Both the position numbers and the translations under genes were made by a program. Of a stretch of 64,000 bases of DNA, positions 41,204 through 50,113 are shown piece after piece. The notes under the pieces are model-generated. The model made no database searches, was not told the origin of the DNA, and worked only from the letters and a program-made list of their open reading frames with translations. The stretch comes from Roseovarius salinarum (lineage in GTDB: Bacteria > Pseudomonadota > Alphaproteobacteria > Rhodobacterales > Rhodobacteraceae), in the NCBI RefSeq assembly GCF_002834145.1, contig NZ_PHNT01000015.1, positions 1 through 64,000 of the forward strand. The letters run 5' to 3'. Positions within the stretch are counted from its first letter, which is position 1; each line of letters begins with the position of its first letter.

Positions 41204-42400
41204 GACGACGGCGCGTTCCCCGAAGGGTGCGCGCCCGCGCGGCACAAAGACGCGCGGGCGTGCAAGGGAAGTGAGACGAACGGCTTCCCCGATGTCATCC
41301 GGACGCTGCCGGGGTGCACGCCCGGCGTCTTCCCGCGGACCGAGGTCTTCAAGCATCTGACGGTGCACCACGGCCTTGCCCGCCAGACCGACCTCGCGAT
41401 CCGCGACACCCGGGACAGGATCAAGGCGGATTTCGAGGATCTGCACCCGCTGCTGCTGCACGTCCATGCCGGCAACGCCCTTCACCTCGACGACGACGCG
41501 CTGGTGCCGTTCGAGACCTTGCCGCCGCCGAAACTGCATGGACGGACCGAATACTGCATCGAGGGGGCCGGGTGGCACCCGCTTCGCAACGGCGATCTTC
41601 CTCATGGCCATGAGCCGGGAGCGCACCGCGACGCGCATGCCGGGCAGGCGCGAACGGCCCTTCTGCACCCCCGGCGTGATCTCGGTCGCGCTGCTGGACC
41701 TGCGGGTGCCGGTGGGGCTGGCGATGCCGGGCGTCGGCATCGCGGGCAACTTTGCACTGTTGATCGTCGCGCCCTTCGGGCGTCGACCGCCGGGCGCGTG
41801 ACCCTGCCCGAGTTGCGCCGGCTGAACCACGGCGGGGCGCTGGCCACCGGGGCGCTGGTACGGCTCGTGCCGGTTCTGGTGATCTTGGGCGCAATCTTCC
41901 TCGGACCCGGGCTGTTCACGCCCACGGTGGCCGCGGCGGCGCGCGCGATGCCGGTCTGCGGTTGCTGCTCAACCTCTTCACCGAGTGGCTTGCCCGGCCC
42001 AAGCTGCGCGGGTCGCTTCCGGATGCCGCCGGCGCCGGCATCGTGCACGATGCCGCGGACGTGCGACCGCACGCCGTCGACGATTGGTCGGACGACGCGT
42101 TCCGGGACGACCTCAAGCTCCGCCTGCCCGAGGTGGTCGCCGCGCGGTCGATCCGTGCGTTCCCGGCCCGGACGTCGCCGGCGGGCGGGGCGGTATTGCA
42201 CAGCACCAGGCCTGCGACCGGATCGGGCCGTCTCGCGCGACTGGACGAACGGCAAATCGGAACGGCCCGGTCCGCCAGGCAAGCCTGCGGCGACCAGCGG
42301 CGATGCACCTGCCCCACGATACGCCGCGCATCACGCAACCGCGGGCATCACCGCCGGCGGATGGCGGCGGCCCCGCCGCGGGGCCACCGTTCATCGCGCA
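41204..42400. pseudogene. Decayed region with fragments of several proteins
   Basis: About 1.2 kb without an intact gene. Short protein-like runs appear in changing plus-strand frames: GVFPRTEVFKHLTVHHGLAR then QTDLAIRDTRDRI (about 41275-41580); hydrophobic GVISVALLDLRVPVGLAMPG then VGIAGNFALLIVAPFG (about 41600-41801); GALVRLVPVLVILGAIFLGP (about 41850-41950); and LLNLFTEWLARPKLRGSLPD then AAGAGIVHDAADVRPHAVDD (about 41962-42150). The frame changes and lack of starts suggest successive deletions and frameshifts in one or more genes, at least one a membrane protein. None can be named. Confidence 0.5.
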
Positions 42401-43039
42401 TCAGGCCCGTTTGCGCCCCGTGAACATGGCCCGGACGAGGTTTTCGCGGTGGGCACGGCTGGCCCAGATGACGCCGCCGACATGCAGCAGGACGAGCACG
42501 AGCGTCGCGTTGGCGGCAACCTCGTGCAGCTCCTCCCACGCGTCGCCGGCATCGCTTTCGCCGTGGTCGTCTTCATGTTCCTCCTCGTCGCCGGTCCATT
42601 CTCGCACCTGCCCGGCGCCCTGTGGGACGGCGACGACACCGGCAAGGGGGCCGCGCCCTTCTTCCACCGCAAGCGTGCCCATGCCCGACAGGGCCGTGGC
42701 CGCAAGCATGAGCAGCAGCGCGACCGTCATGGCCCCGCCGGCCGGGCTGTGCCCGAGGTGACGCTTGCCCCGGCCGGTCACGAGGCCGCGCAGGTATCCC
42801 GCCACGGCGCGCGGCCCGGTCACGAAGTCGGAGAAGCGCGCGTGGCGCGGCCCGACGAACCCCCAGGCGACACGCACCGCCAACGTTGCGGCGATCGCGT
42901 AGCCGGCGTAGGCGTGCAGCCACTCGGGCTCCCCTTCCGTCAGGTACGCGGTGGCGAAGGCCGCCATCAGCACCCAGTGGCCGATCCGGACCAGGGGATC
43001 CCAGACCCGGATCGTGCCGTTGTGCGGACGCTGCGACAT
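42401..43039 (-). CDS. Cytochrome b561-type membrane protein
   Basis: 212 residues with four membrane helices and candidate haem ligands in RIGHWVLMAAF, WLHAYAGYAIAATL and LHEVAANATLVLVLLHVGG. This matches the Ni/Fe-hydrogenase-type diheme cytochrome b family. A His/Asp/Glu-rich periplasmic loop (GDEEEHEDDHGESDAGDAWE) lies before the last helix and could bind metal. It overlaps the PepSY gene by one base (TGATG). It probably transfers electrons between quinone and a periplasmic partner. Confidence 0.88.
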   Translation of the reverse strand: MSQRPHNGTIRVWDPLVRIGHWVLMAAFATAYLTEGEPEWLHAYAGYAIAATLAVRVAWGFVGPRHARFSDFVTGPRAVAGYLRGLVTGRGKRHLGHSPAGGAMTVALLLMLAATALSGMGTLAVEEGRGPLAGVVAVPQGAGQVREWTGDEEEHEDDHGESDAGDAWEELHEVAANATLVLVLLHVGGVIWASRAHRENLVRAMFTGRKRA

Positions 43040-43338
43040 CAGTCGTCGTCACCGCGGCGGTGCACGGGTTCACCGGTCACGGGGTGCAGATGGCCCTCCA
43101 CGCGCATGCCCTGCTCGTCGGTCATCTCCACCTCGTAGACCCCGTATTCGGTATCGATCTCGTGGACGGTGTAACCTTGCGACTCGAGCTTCTGCGCGAG
43201 GTCCGACACGCTCATCCATTCCGAACGCGGTGGCGTGTCCGCGTCGCGGCGCATGTCATCGTCGGAGGCCTGCACCCCGGTCGCGGCCAGCCCGGCGGCA
43301 ACGGCAAGGGCGGTGGTGACGAGTTTCACTGTCTTCAT
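43039..43338 (-). CDS. Secreted PepSY-domain protein
   Basis: 99 residues: a signal peptide (KLVTTALAVAAGLAATGVQA), then one PepSY domain (MSVSDLAQKLESQGYTVHEI, then DTEYGVYEVEMTDEQGMRVE and GHLHPVTGEPV). Small PepSY proteins are commonly encoded with a cytochrome b561 and a two-component system, as here. The function is unclear; metal or stress sensing in the periplasm is suggested. It is divergent from the second PepSY gene across the direct repeat at 43427-43446. Confidence 0.9.
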   Translation of the reverse strand: MKTVKLVTTALAVAAGLAATGVQASDDDMRRDADTPPRSEWMSVSDLAQKLESQGYTVHEIDTEYGVYEVEMTDEQGMRVEGHLHPVTGEPVHRRGDDD

Positions 43339-43426
43339 TGGGTTTCTCCTTCGGTTTGTCGCGGCGGGATCGCCGCGTTTGGCACGCCCCTTGTGCCGCG
43401 ACTCGCCTGATCGCGGCCTGACGGGG

Positions 43427-43446
43427 GCTGTCAGCTTGCTGTCAGC
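43427..43446 (+). promoter_or_regulatory. Tandem GCTGTCAGC repeat, likely response-regulator site
   Basis: Two perfect copies of GCTGTCAGC (43427-43435 and 43438-43446) with an 11-base period, the spacing used by OmpR/PmrA-type regulators. They overlap the expected -35 region of the second PepSY gene; a -10-like TAGAGA lies at 43457-43462. The response regulator encoded two genes downstream is the likely binder, implying autoregulation and control of both PepSY genes. Confidence 0.6.
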
Positions 43447-43470
43447 GGCGCGGGGCTAGAGAATGCGCCC

Positions 43471-43800
43471 ATGGCACGGCCCCTTGCCCTTCTCATCGCG
43501 GTGATCGCCGCCGGGACCCTCCCGGCGCTGGCCGACCGCGAGGACCACGACCGGGCGCGGCGCGCGCTCGAACGGGGCGAGGTACTGCCGCTGGGCCGCA
43601 TCCTCGAGATCGCGGAAAAGGCAACCGGGGGGCGTGTCATCGAGGTCGAGTTCGAAAGCGACGATGGCCGCTGGGTCTACGAACTGGAGCTCGTTACGCC
43701 CGGCGGCCGACTGATCGAGCTCGAGATGGATGGCGCCTCCGGCCGGATCCTGGAGCGGGAAAACGAGGGCCGTGGCGAATACCACGGTGGTGACGACTGA
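43471..43800 (+). CDS. Secreted PepSY-domain protein ahead of a two-component system
   Basis: 109 residues with a signal peptide (MARPLALLIAVIAAGTLPAL) and one PepSY domain (LERGEVLPLGRILEIAEKAT, then GGRVIEVEFESDDGRWVYEL and LIELEMDGASGRIL). No Shine-Dalgarno is obvious, and the predicted -10 lies only about ten bases before the ATG, so the mRNA may be leaderless. The stop overlaps the response regulator start (TGATG). It may act as a periplasmic modulator of the kinase. Confidence 0.9.
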   Translation: MARPLALLIAVIAAGTLPALADREDHDRARRALERGEVLPLGRILEIAEKATGGRVIEVEFESDDGRWVYELELVTPGGRLIELEMDGASGRILERENEGRGEYHGGDD

Positions 43801-44465
43801 TGCGCGTGCTCGCGGTCGAGGACGATCACCGTATCGCGGCCGATGTCGCCGCAGCGCTGGAGAGCGCGGGCTTTCACGCCGAAACCTGCGCCAATGGCGA
43901 GGAGGCGTGGTTCCGCGGCGATACCGAGGACTACGACCTAATCGTTCTGGATCTCGGGCTGCCGGGCATGGACGGGCTGTCGGTGCTCAAGCGCTGGCGC
44001 GCGGCCGGACGCGAGGTGCCGGTGCTGGTGCTCACCGCGCGCGGCGCATGGCACGAGCGTGTCGAGGGCATCGAGGCGGGCGCCGACGATTACCTGCCCA
44101 AGCCCTTCCGCATGGAGGAACTGGTGGCGCGCGCCCGCGCGCTGGTGCGCCGTGCCGCCGGCCACGGCGCGGCGGTGCAGAACGCCGGGGCCCTTTCGCT
44201 GGATACAAACCGCATGGCCGTGACGGTGCGCGGCGTGCCGGTCCCCGTCACGGCGCTGGAATACCGTCTGCTCGCCTACCTCGTGCTCAACCGCGATCGC
44301 GTCATCCCACCGACCGAACTGCTCGAGCACGTCTACGGCGACGACGACTCGCGCGAGGCCAATGCGCTTGAGGCGGTGATCGCGCGGTTGCGGCGCAAGG
44401 TCGGGCCCGGGGTGATCGGCACGCGGCGCGGCTTCGGCTATTTCGTCGAAGGGGGCGGCGCGTGA
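43800..44465 (+). CDS. OmpR/PmrA-type response regulator
   Basis: 221 residues. The receiver has acidic pocket EDD (7-9), phospho-acceptor Asp51 (VLDLGLPGMDG), Thr79 and Lys101 (LPKPFR). The C-terminal winged helix includes VPVTALEYRLLAYLVLNRDR and ANALEAVIARLRRKV with GTRRGFGYFV. It should activate or repress the PepSY genes through the GCTGTCAGC repeats. It is coupled to both neighbours (one-base overlap before, four-base overlap after). Confidence 0.95.
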   Translation: MRVLAVEDDHRIAADVAAALESAGFHAETCANGEEAWFRGDTEDYDLIVLDLGLPGMDGLSVLKRWRAAGREVPVLVLTARGAWHERVEGIEAGADDYLPKPFRMEELVARARALVRRAAGHGAAVQNAGALSLDTNRMAVTVRGVPVPVTALEYRLLAYLVLNRDRVIPPTELLEHVYGDDDSREANALEAVIARLRRKVGPGVIGTRRGFGYFVEGGGA

Positions 44466-45811
44466 CCGCCCTCTCGCTGCGCTGGCGCCTGCTGGCCGGC
44501 GGTGCGGCGGCGGTTATCCTTGCGCTGGGGCTCGCCGCCGCGGGGCTGGCCCAGCTATTCGGCACTCATGTGGAACGGCGCGCCCAGGCCGAGCTCGCCG
44601 TGCATCTCGATCAGGTCGTGGCCGGGTTGGAGCGTCGCGAGGGCGCGCTGGTGCTTGCCCGTCCGCCGGCCGACCCGCGGTTCGCGCAACCCTACGGCGG
44701 CCTTTACTGGCAGGTCTCGGCGGATGGAAGACTGCTGCGCGCGCGCTCTCTTTGGGACCAGGCGCTGGACCTTCCGGACGACACGCTCGGCGACGGGCAA
44801 ACGCATTTTCACACCCTGCCCGGCCCCGGCGAGTCGGAGCTTCTTGCCCTTGAGCGGACGGTGGCCCTGCCCCAGCGGCTCGGTGGCGGATCGGTCCGTG
44901 CTGCGGTGGCGATGGACACCGCGGAGCTGTCGCGCGCGAAACGGGCGTTCGTGGCCGACATGGCCCCCTACCTTGGGGTTCTCGCGCTTGTCCTGATCGC
45001 CGCGCAATGGGTGCAGGTCACCGTCGGCCTGTCGCCGCTGCGCCGGCTCGGGGCGCGCGTCTCGGCACTGCGAAGCGACCGGACGGCGCGGATGGGCCCG
45101 GACTGGCCACGCGAGATGCAGCCGCTGGCGGCGGAAATCGACGGGCTTCTCGGCGCGCGCGCGGCCGACGTCGAAAGCGCGCGCACCCGCGCCGCCGATT
45201 TGGCCCACGGCCTCAAGACCCCCCTGCAGGCATTGCTGGGCGAGGCCGGCCGCCTGCGCGCACAGGGTGACGTGGCAGCCGCCGAGGGCATCGAGGAGAT
45301 TGCCGGCACGATGCGGGCCCATGTCGACCGCGAACTCGCCCGTGCCCGCGCCGCCGCCCGTGCCCGCGCGGCGCGCGCCGACCCTGCCAAGGTGGCCGAG
45401 CGCGTCGTCGGCGTCTTGAAACGCACCCGCGATGGCGAACGCCTTGCATGGCATCTGGACATACCCGAGAAGCTCGGCGTTGCCATGGACGAGGCGGACC
45501 TCGCCGAAGCCATCGGGGCGCTGGCGGAAAACGCCGCGCGCCATGCCGAGAGCCGGGTGACGCTGTCCGCGGAGCCAGGGGACGGCGTTGCCTTGATCCT
45601 GATCCGCGATGATGGACCGGGGATGCCGCCAGCGCACCTTTCCGCGGTCACCGCACGTGGCGCGCGCACCGACGAGGGCGGCACCGGGACGGGCCTGGGG
45701 CTTTCCATCGCGGCCGAGATCGCCCGGGCCGCGGGCGGCGACCTTTCGCTGCGCAACGGTCGGCGCGGCCTGATCGCGTGCCTGGAGTTGCCAATGGTCG
45801 CGGCACCATAG
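44462..45811 (+). CDS. Sensor histidine kinase, partner of the PepSY operon regulator
   Basis: 449 residues. Membrane helix 1 lies near residues 12-34, a periplasmic sensor domain follows to about 155, and helix 2 is PYLGVLALVLIAAQWVQVTV. A HAMP-like linker leads to the dimerisation box with phospho-acceptor His in DLAHGLKTPLQALL (near residue 247). The ATPase domain has ALAENAARHA, DDGPGMP and GTGLGLSIAAE. The signal is unknown; the PepSY proteins and cytochrome b561 in the cluster suggest metal or redox stress. Confidence 0.93.
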   Translation: MTALSLRWRLLAGGAAAVILALGLAAAGLAQLFGTHVERRAQAELAVHLDQVVAGLERREGALVLARPPADPRFAQPYGGLYWQVSADGRLLRARSLWDQALDLPDDTLGDGQTHFHTLPGPGESELLALERTVALPQRLGGGSVRAAVAMDTAELSRAKRAFVADMAPYLGVLALVLIAAQWVQVTVGLSPLRRLGARVSALRSDRTARMGPDWPREMQPLAAEIDGLLGARAADVESARTRAADLAHGLKTPLQALLGEAGRLRAQGDVAAAEGIEEIAGTMRAHVDRELARARAAARARAARADPAKVAERVVGVLKRTRDGERLAWHLDIPEKLGVAMDEADLAEAIGALAENAARHAESRVTLSAEPGDGVALILIRDDGPGMPPAHLSAVTARGARTDEGGTGTGLGLSIAAEIARAAGGDLSLRNGRRGLIACLELPMVAAP

Positions 45812-45865
45812 GCCCGGGTCCGGGCAGCGCCCTGTCGCGCCGATCCAGCCGGTGGTGCGCCGGCA

Positions 45866-46324
45866 TCACCCGATCATCGGATACACGCCGGTCTTCTTCA
45901 CGGTCCCGTAGACGAAGCTGGTATCGATGGAGCCGATGCCACCGATGGGGTGAATGCGGTTGCGGATGAAGTCCTCGTAGGCATCCAGCCCGGCCACCAC
46001 GACCCTGAGCAGGTAATCGGTGCCGCCGGTCAGCATGTGGCATTCCTGAACCTCGTCGAGACAGGTCACGCGCTGTTCGAACTGGCGCACCGTTTCCTCG
46101 TTGTGGCGTTCAAGCCGGACCTGCACGAACGCCGTGATCGGCAGCCCGTAGGCCACCGGATCGGCGTCCACCGTGAACCCGCGTATCGCGCCCGACGCCT
46201 CCAGATTGCGAAGCCGGCGCAGGCAGGGGGACGGTGACAGGTTCACGCTTTCGGCCAGATCCTGGTTGGTCATCCGCCCGTTTCTTTGCAGGGCACGGAT
46301 GATCTGCCGGTCCTTTCGATCCAT
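45866..46324 (-). CDS. Lrp/AsnC-family regulator, MdeR-like
   Basis: 152 residues. N-terminal HTH (DRKDRQIIRALQRNGRMTNQ, then DLAESVNLSPSPCLRRLRNL) and C-terminal RAM ligand-binding domain (AFVQVRLERHNEETVRQFEQ; ECHMLTGGTDYLLRVVVAGL). It is divergent from mdeA, the arrangement of mdeR-mdeAB in Pseudomonas putida, where an Lrp-type protein activates methionine gamma-lyase genes. It likely responds to methionine or a related amino acid and binds the palindrome at 46336-46356. Confidence 0.88.
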   Translation of the reverse strand: MDRKDRQIIRALQRNGRMTNQDLAESVNLSPSPCLRRLRNLEASGAIRGFTVDADPVAYGLPITAFVQVRLERHNEETVRQFEQRVTCLDEVQECHMLTGGTDYLLRVVVAGLDAYEDFIRNRIHPIGGIGSIDTSFVYGTVKKTGVYPMIG

Positions 46325-46335
46325 TACGCTGACCT

Positions 46336-46356
46336 TTTTGGCATAATATGCCGAAA
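46336..46356. promoter_or_regulatory. Palindrome in the mdeR-like/mdeA promoter region
   Basis: GGCAT-AAT-ATGCC (46340-46352), extended by TTT on one side and AAA on the other with one mismatch, just upstream of the regulator's own start and about 90 bases before mdeA. Its size and AT-rich centre suit an Lrp-family dimer. Confidence 0.55.
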
Positions 46357-46440
46357 TCCTACTCTTTTATGGAATACTTTGATAGCATTTTGTGGTGCAG
46401 GGGTGCGATCATGCCGCAAGCCACACCACAGGAGCCCGCC

Positions 46441-47643
46441 ATGACGCCCCCGAAGGGATTTGCCACCCGCGCCATCCATCACGCCTACGATCCAGCGGAC
46501 AACGAAGGCGCGCTGACGCCGCCGCTTCACCTGACCTCGACCTTCGCCTTCGAGAGCGCGGAAGCCGGCGCCGAGATGTTCGCCGGGGCGCGCGACGGCC
46601 ATGTCTACAGCCGCATCTCCAACCCGACCTGCGACCTGCTCGAACGCCGCATGGCCGCGCTGGAAGGTGCCGAGGCGGGCCTGGCACTGGCGTCGGGCAT
46701 GGGCGCGATCACCGCGACGCTCTGGACCCTTCTCGGCCCCGGCGACGAGGTGATCGTGGACGAGACGCTTTACGGCTGCACCTTCGCGTTCATGCGGCAC
46801 GGGCTGTCGAAATGGGGCGTCACGATCACCCATGTGGACATGTCCGACACCGACGCCCTGCGCAACGCCATCAGCGACGCCACGCGCGTGGTCTATTTCG
46901 AAACGCCGGCCAACCCCAACATGCGGCTGGTGGACATCCGCGCCGCCGCCCGGATCGCGCACGGGGCCGGGGCCAGCGTGGTCGTCGACAATACCTATGC
47001 CACACCCTATCTGACACGGCCCATCGAACTGGGGGCGGACATCGTGGTGCATTCGGCCACCAAGTATCTTGGCGGGCACGGCGACGTGGTCGCCGGCATC
47101 GTGGTCGGCCGCGCCGCGGACGTGGCCGAGATCCGGGTGGTCGGCATGAAGGACATGACCGGGGCGGTGATGGCCCCGTTCAACGCCATGCTGGTCCTGC
47201 GCGGGCTCAAGACCCTCTCGTTGCGGATGGAGCGGCACTGCAGCTCGGCACAGGCCGTGGCCGAATGGCTGGAACGGCAACCGGGCGTCCGCCGGGTGTT
47301 CTATCCCGGTCTGGACAGTTTCGACCAGGGCGGCGTGGCCGCGGCCCAGATGGACCGGCCCGGGGCCATGATCGCCTTTGAACTGACCGGCGGCCTGGAG
47401 GCCGGACGCGCCATGATGAACCGGCTTGCCATGATCGAGCGCGCGGTGTCGCTGGGCGACTGCGAAACCCTGATCCAGCACCCGGCGTCGATGACGCATT
47501 CCACCTACACGCCGGAGGAACGTGCGGAACACGGCATCGGCGACGGCTTGATCCGCCTTTCGGTCGGGCTTGAGGATGTCGACGACATCATCGCGGATCT
47601 GGCGCAGGCCCTTCCGGCACCGCGCCCCACCTCCGCCGCGTGA
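46441..47643 (+). CDS. mdeA: L-methionine gamma-lyase
   Basis: 400 residues from ATG 46441, nine bases after CAGGAG. PLP enzyme of the Cys/Met metabolism family: PLP Lys208 in HSATKYLGGHGD, active-site Tyr111 and the characteristic Cys113 in TLYGCTFAF, and near-identity of long segments with the P. putida enzyme (FATRAIHH; HVYSRISNPT; ASMTHSTYTPEERA). It splits methionine into methanethiol, ammonia and 2-oxobutyrate. It is followed at once by mdeB, which can use the 2-oxobutyrate. Confidence 0.95.
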   Translation: MTPPKGFATRAIHHAYDPADNEGALTPPLHLTSTFAFESAEAGAEMFAGARDGHVYSRISNPTCDLLERRMAALEGAEAGLALASGMGAITATLWTLLGPGDEVIVDETLYGCTFAFMRHGLSKWGVTITHVDMSDTDALRNAISDATRVVYFETPANPNMRLVDIRAAARIAHGAGASVVVDNTYATPYLTRPIELGADIVVHSATKYLGGHGDVVAGIVVGRAADVAEIRVVGMKDMTGAVMAPFNAMLVLRGLKTLSLRMERHCSSAQAVAEWLERQPGVRRVFYPGLDSFDQGGVAAAQMDRPGAMIAFELTGGLEAGRAMMNRLAMIERAVSLGDCETLIQHPASMTHSTYTPEERAEHGIGDGLIRLSVGLEDVDDIIADLAQALPAPRPTSAA

Positions 47644-47654
47644 AGGGTGACGCC

Positions 47655-50045
47655 ATGGGCGAGATGAAGCACCTCAAGACCATCGAGCAACGGCTGTTGT
47701 GGCTGTCGCACTGGATGGTCCACCACGCCAATCACGTCCGCCCCAGGGCGGACGGGATCAAGACCGGCGGGCACCAGGCCAGCTCGGCCTCAATCGTGTC
47801 GATCATGACGGCGCTTTACTTCCGGGCGCTCAGGCCCGAGGACCGCGTCGCGGTCAAACCGCATGCCAGCCCGGTCTTCCACGCCATGCAGTACCTGATG
47901 GGAAACCAGACCCGCGAAGCGCTGGAAGCCTTCCGCGGCTTCGGCGGCGCGCAATCCTACCCGTCGCGCACGAAGGACACCGACGACGTGGACTTTTCCA
48001 CCGGCTCGGTCGGCCTGGGCGTGGCGATCACCGCGTTCGCATCGCTGGTGCAGGATTACATCAGGGCCAAGGCGTGGGGCGCCGAGGCACCATCGGGCCG
48101 GATGGTGGCCCTGTTGGGCGATGCCGAGCTGGACGAGGGCAACGTCTACGAATGCCTGCAGGAAGGCTGGAAGAACGACCTGCGCAATTGCTGGTGGATC
48201 ATCGACTACAACCGACAGTCGCTTGACGGGATCGTCCGCGAGGGGTTGTTCGAGCGGGTCGAGAAGATCTTCGACGCCTTCGGCTGGGACGTGGTCCGCA
48301 TCAAGCACGGTGCGCTGCAGCGCGCGGCCTTCGGCGAACCCGGCGGCGACAGGCTGCGCCAGTGGATCGACAGCTGCCCCAACCAGGAGTATGCCGCCCT
48401 GACCTACCAGGGCGGGGCCGTCTGGCGCAGGCGCCTGCTGGACGATCTGGGCGACCAGGGCGAGGTCAGCGCGCTGATCGAGCGGCGCAGCGATTCCGAG
48501 CTGGCCGCGCTGATGGAAAACCTCGGCGGCAACTGCGTCGAGACGATGGCCGAGGTCTTTGCCTCGGTCGATCATGACCGCCCGACCTGTTTTCTGGCCT
48601 ACACGATCAAGGGTTGGGGCACGCCCATCGCCGGGCACAAGGACAACCACGGCGGCCTGATGACGAAGGACCAGATGGCCGAATGGCAGGCCCACATGGG
48701 CGTGCCCGAGGGCGCGGAATGGGATCCCTTCGCGACCGTGGACGACCCCGACGCCCTGCGCGCCTTCCTTCGCGGCGTGCCGTTCTTCGCCGAAGGGCCG
48801 CGGCGGTTTCGCGATGCCCGGATCGAGGTGCCGGCCATCGCGCGGGACGCGGGCCGCGAGACCTCGACCCAGGCCGCCTTCGGCAAGATGCTCGACGCGC
48901 TGGCAAGGGGCGACAGCCCGCTGGCCGCGCGCATCTTCACCACGTCCCCCGACGTTACCGGCACCACAGGGCTGGGCCCCTGGGTGAACCGGCGCAAGCT
49001 GTTCGCGCGGACCGAACGGGCCGACGCCTTCATCGAACACCGCATTCCCTCGACCGCGAAGTGGGAATTCACCCCGGCGGGCCAGCACATCGAGCTGGGG
49101 ATCGGCGAGATGAACCTGATGCTGCTGCTGGGCGCGGCCGGGTTGTCGCACAGCCTGTTCGGCAAGCGGCTGATCCCGGTCGGCACGGTCTACGACCCCT
49201 TCGTCGGCCGTGGCCTCGATGCGCTCAACCACGCCTGTTACCAGGACGCGCGGTTCCTGCTGGTCGGCACGCCGTCGGGCGTCACGCTCGCGCCCGAAGG
49301 CGGCGCGCACCAGTCCGTCGGCACCCCCCTGATCGGCATGTCACAGGATGGGCTGGCCGCCTTCGAACCGGCGTTCGCCGACGAACTGACGGTTATCCTG
49401 GAGTGGGCCTTCGATTACCTGCAACGCGACGGCGAAGGCCGCCCGGACGAGCGCACCTGGCTGCGGGACGAAACCGGCGGATCGGTCTACCTGCGACTGA
49501 GCACCAACCCCATCGAGCAGCCCGGCCCGCGCGCCGACGACGCGTTCCGGCAAGGCGCAATCGACGGGGCCTACTGGCTGCGCGCGCCGGGGCCCAACTG
49601 CGAGATCGTCATCGCCTACCAGGGGGCCGTGGCACCCGAGGCCATCCGGGCGGCGGGCATGATCGCGGAAGGCCGGCGCGACATCGGCGTTCTGGCCGTG
49701 ACATCGGCCGACCGGCTGAACGCGGGCTGGACGGCGGCGCAGCGCGCCCGCGCCCGCGGCGAGGATACCGCCGAGGCCCACGTGGAGCGCCTGATGCGCA
49801 CGCTGCCCCCGCATTGCAGGATCATCACCGTGATCGACGGGCACCCCGGCACCCTGTCGTGGCTGGGCAGCGTGCATGGTCACCAAACCCTGCCGCTGGG
49901 TGTCGAGCATTTCGGCCAGACCGGCACGATCGCCGACCTTTACGCACACCACGGGATCGACGCGACGGCCATCGTGCAGCGCGCCGAAAGCCTGACGAAA
50001 GGCAGGCGCCTGCCCGCGGCCCCGGTTGCCGGCGGCCGCGCCTGA
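47655..50045 (+). CDS. mdeB: 2-Oxobutyrate (pyruvate-type) dehydrogenase E1, MdeB
   Basis: 796 residues from ATG 47655, with AAGGGTGA upstream. Single-chain transketolase-like E1: TPP motif GDAELDEGNVYECLQEGW followed by WWIIDYN, pyrimidine-domain FGQTGTIADLYAHHGIDATA near the end. It resembles E. coli AceE and P. putida MdeB, which decarboxylates 2-oxobutyrate from methionine cleavage. It is somewhat shorter than AceE (887). No E2/E3 genes follow, so it must share those of another complex. It is likely co-transcribed with mdeA, eleven bases upstream. Confidence 0.92.
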   Translation: MGEMKHLKTIEQRLLWLSHWMVHHANHVRPRADGIKTGGHQASSASIVSIMTALYFRALRPEDRVAVKPHASPVFHAMQYLMGNQTREALEAFRGFGGAQSYPSRTKDTDDVDFSTGSVGLGVAITAFASLVQDYIRAKAWGAEAPSGRMVALLGDAELDEGNVYECLQEGWKNDLRNCWWIIDYNRQSLDGIVREGLFERVEKIFDAFGWDVVRIKHGALQRAAFGEPGGDRLRQWIDSCPNQEYAALTYQGGAVWRRRLLDDLGDQGEVSALIERRSDSELAALMENLGGNCVETMAEVFASVDHDRPTCFLAYTIKGWGTPIAGHKDNHGGLMTKDQMAEWQAHMGVPEGAEWDPFATVDDPDALRAFLRGVPFFAEGPRRFRDARIEVPAIARDAGRETSTQAAFGKMLDALARGDSPLAARIFTTSPDVTGTTGLGPWVNRRKLFARTERADAFIEHRIPSTAKWEFTPAGQHIELGIGEMNLMLLLGAAGLSHSLFGKRLIPVGTVYDPFVGRGLDALNHACYQDARFLLVGTPSGVTLAPEGGAHQSVGTPLIGMSQDGLAAFEPAFADELTVILEWAFDYLQRDGEGRPDERTWLRDETGGSVYLRLSTNPIEQPGPRADDAFRQGAIDGAYWLRAPGPNCEIVIAYQGAVAPEAIRAAGMIAEGRRDIGVLAVTSADRLNAGWTAAQRARARGEDTAEAHVERLMRTLPPHCRIITVIDGHPGTLSWLGSVHGHQTLPLGVEHFGQTGTIADLYAHHGIDATAIVQRAESLTKGRRLPAAPVAGGRA

Positions 50046-50084
50046 CCGGAGCGATCCCGGCCTTCGAGTGCGACGCGCCGACAC

Positions 50085-50100
50085 GCCGCCCCTTGGCGGC
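50085..50100. terminator. Short hairpin between convergent mdeB and DUF1508 genes
   Basis: GCCGCC-CCTT-GGCGGC, perfect six-base stem, placed between two convergent genes. No T-run on either side, so it is a weak, possibly bidirectional terminator. Confidence 0.35.
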
Positions 50101-50113
50101 GGGGGCCGGGCGC

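Noticed and set aside
41363..43138. 591-codon plus-strand frame running through 42401-43039
   Set aside because: Its second half is antisense to the cytochrome b561 gene and its first half is a patchwork. Only the first about 70 residues look protein-like, so it is treated as part of the decayed region.
45812..45825. GCCCGG-GT-CCGGGC hairpin after the histidine kinase gene
   Set aside because: Six-base stem with a two-base loop and no T-run; such short GC palindromes are frequent in DNA of this composition.
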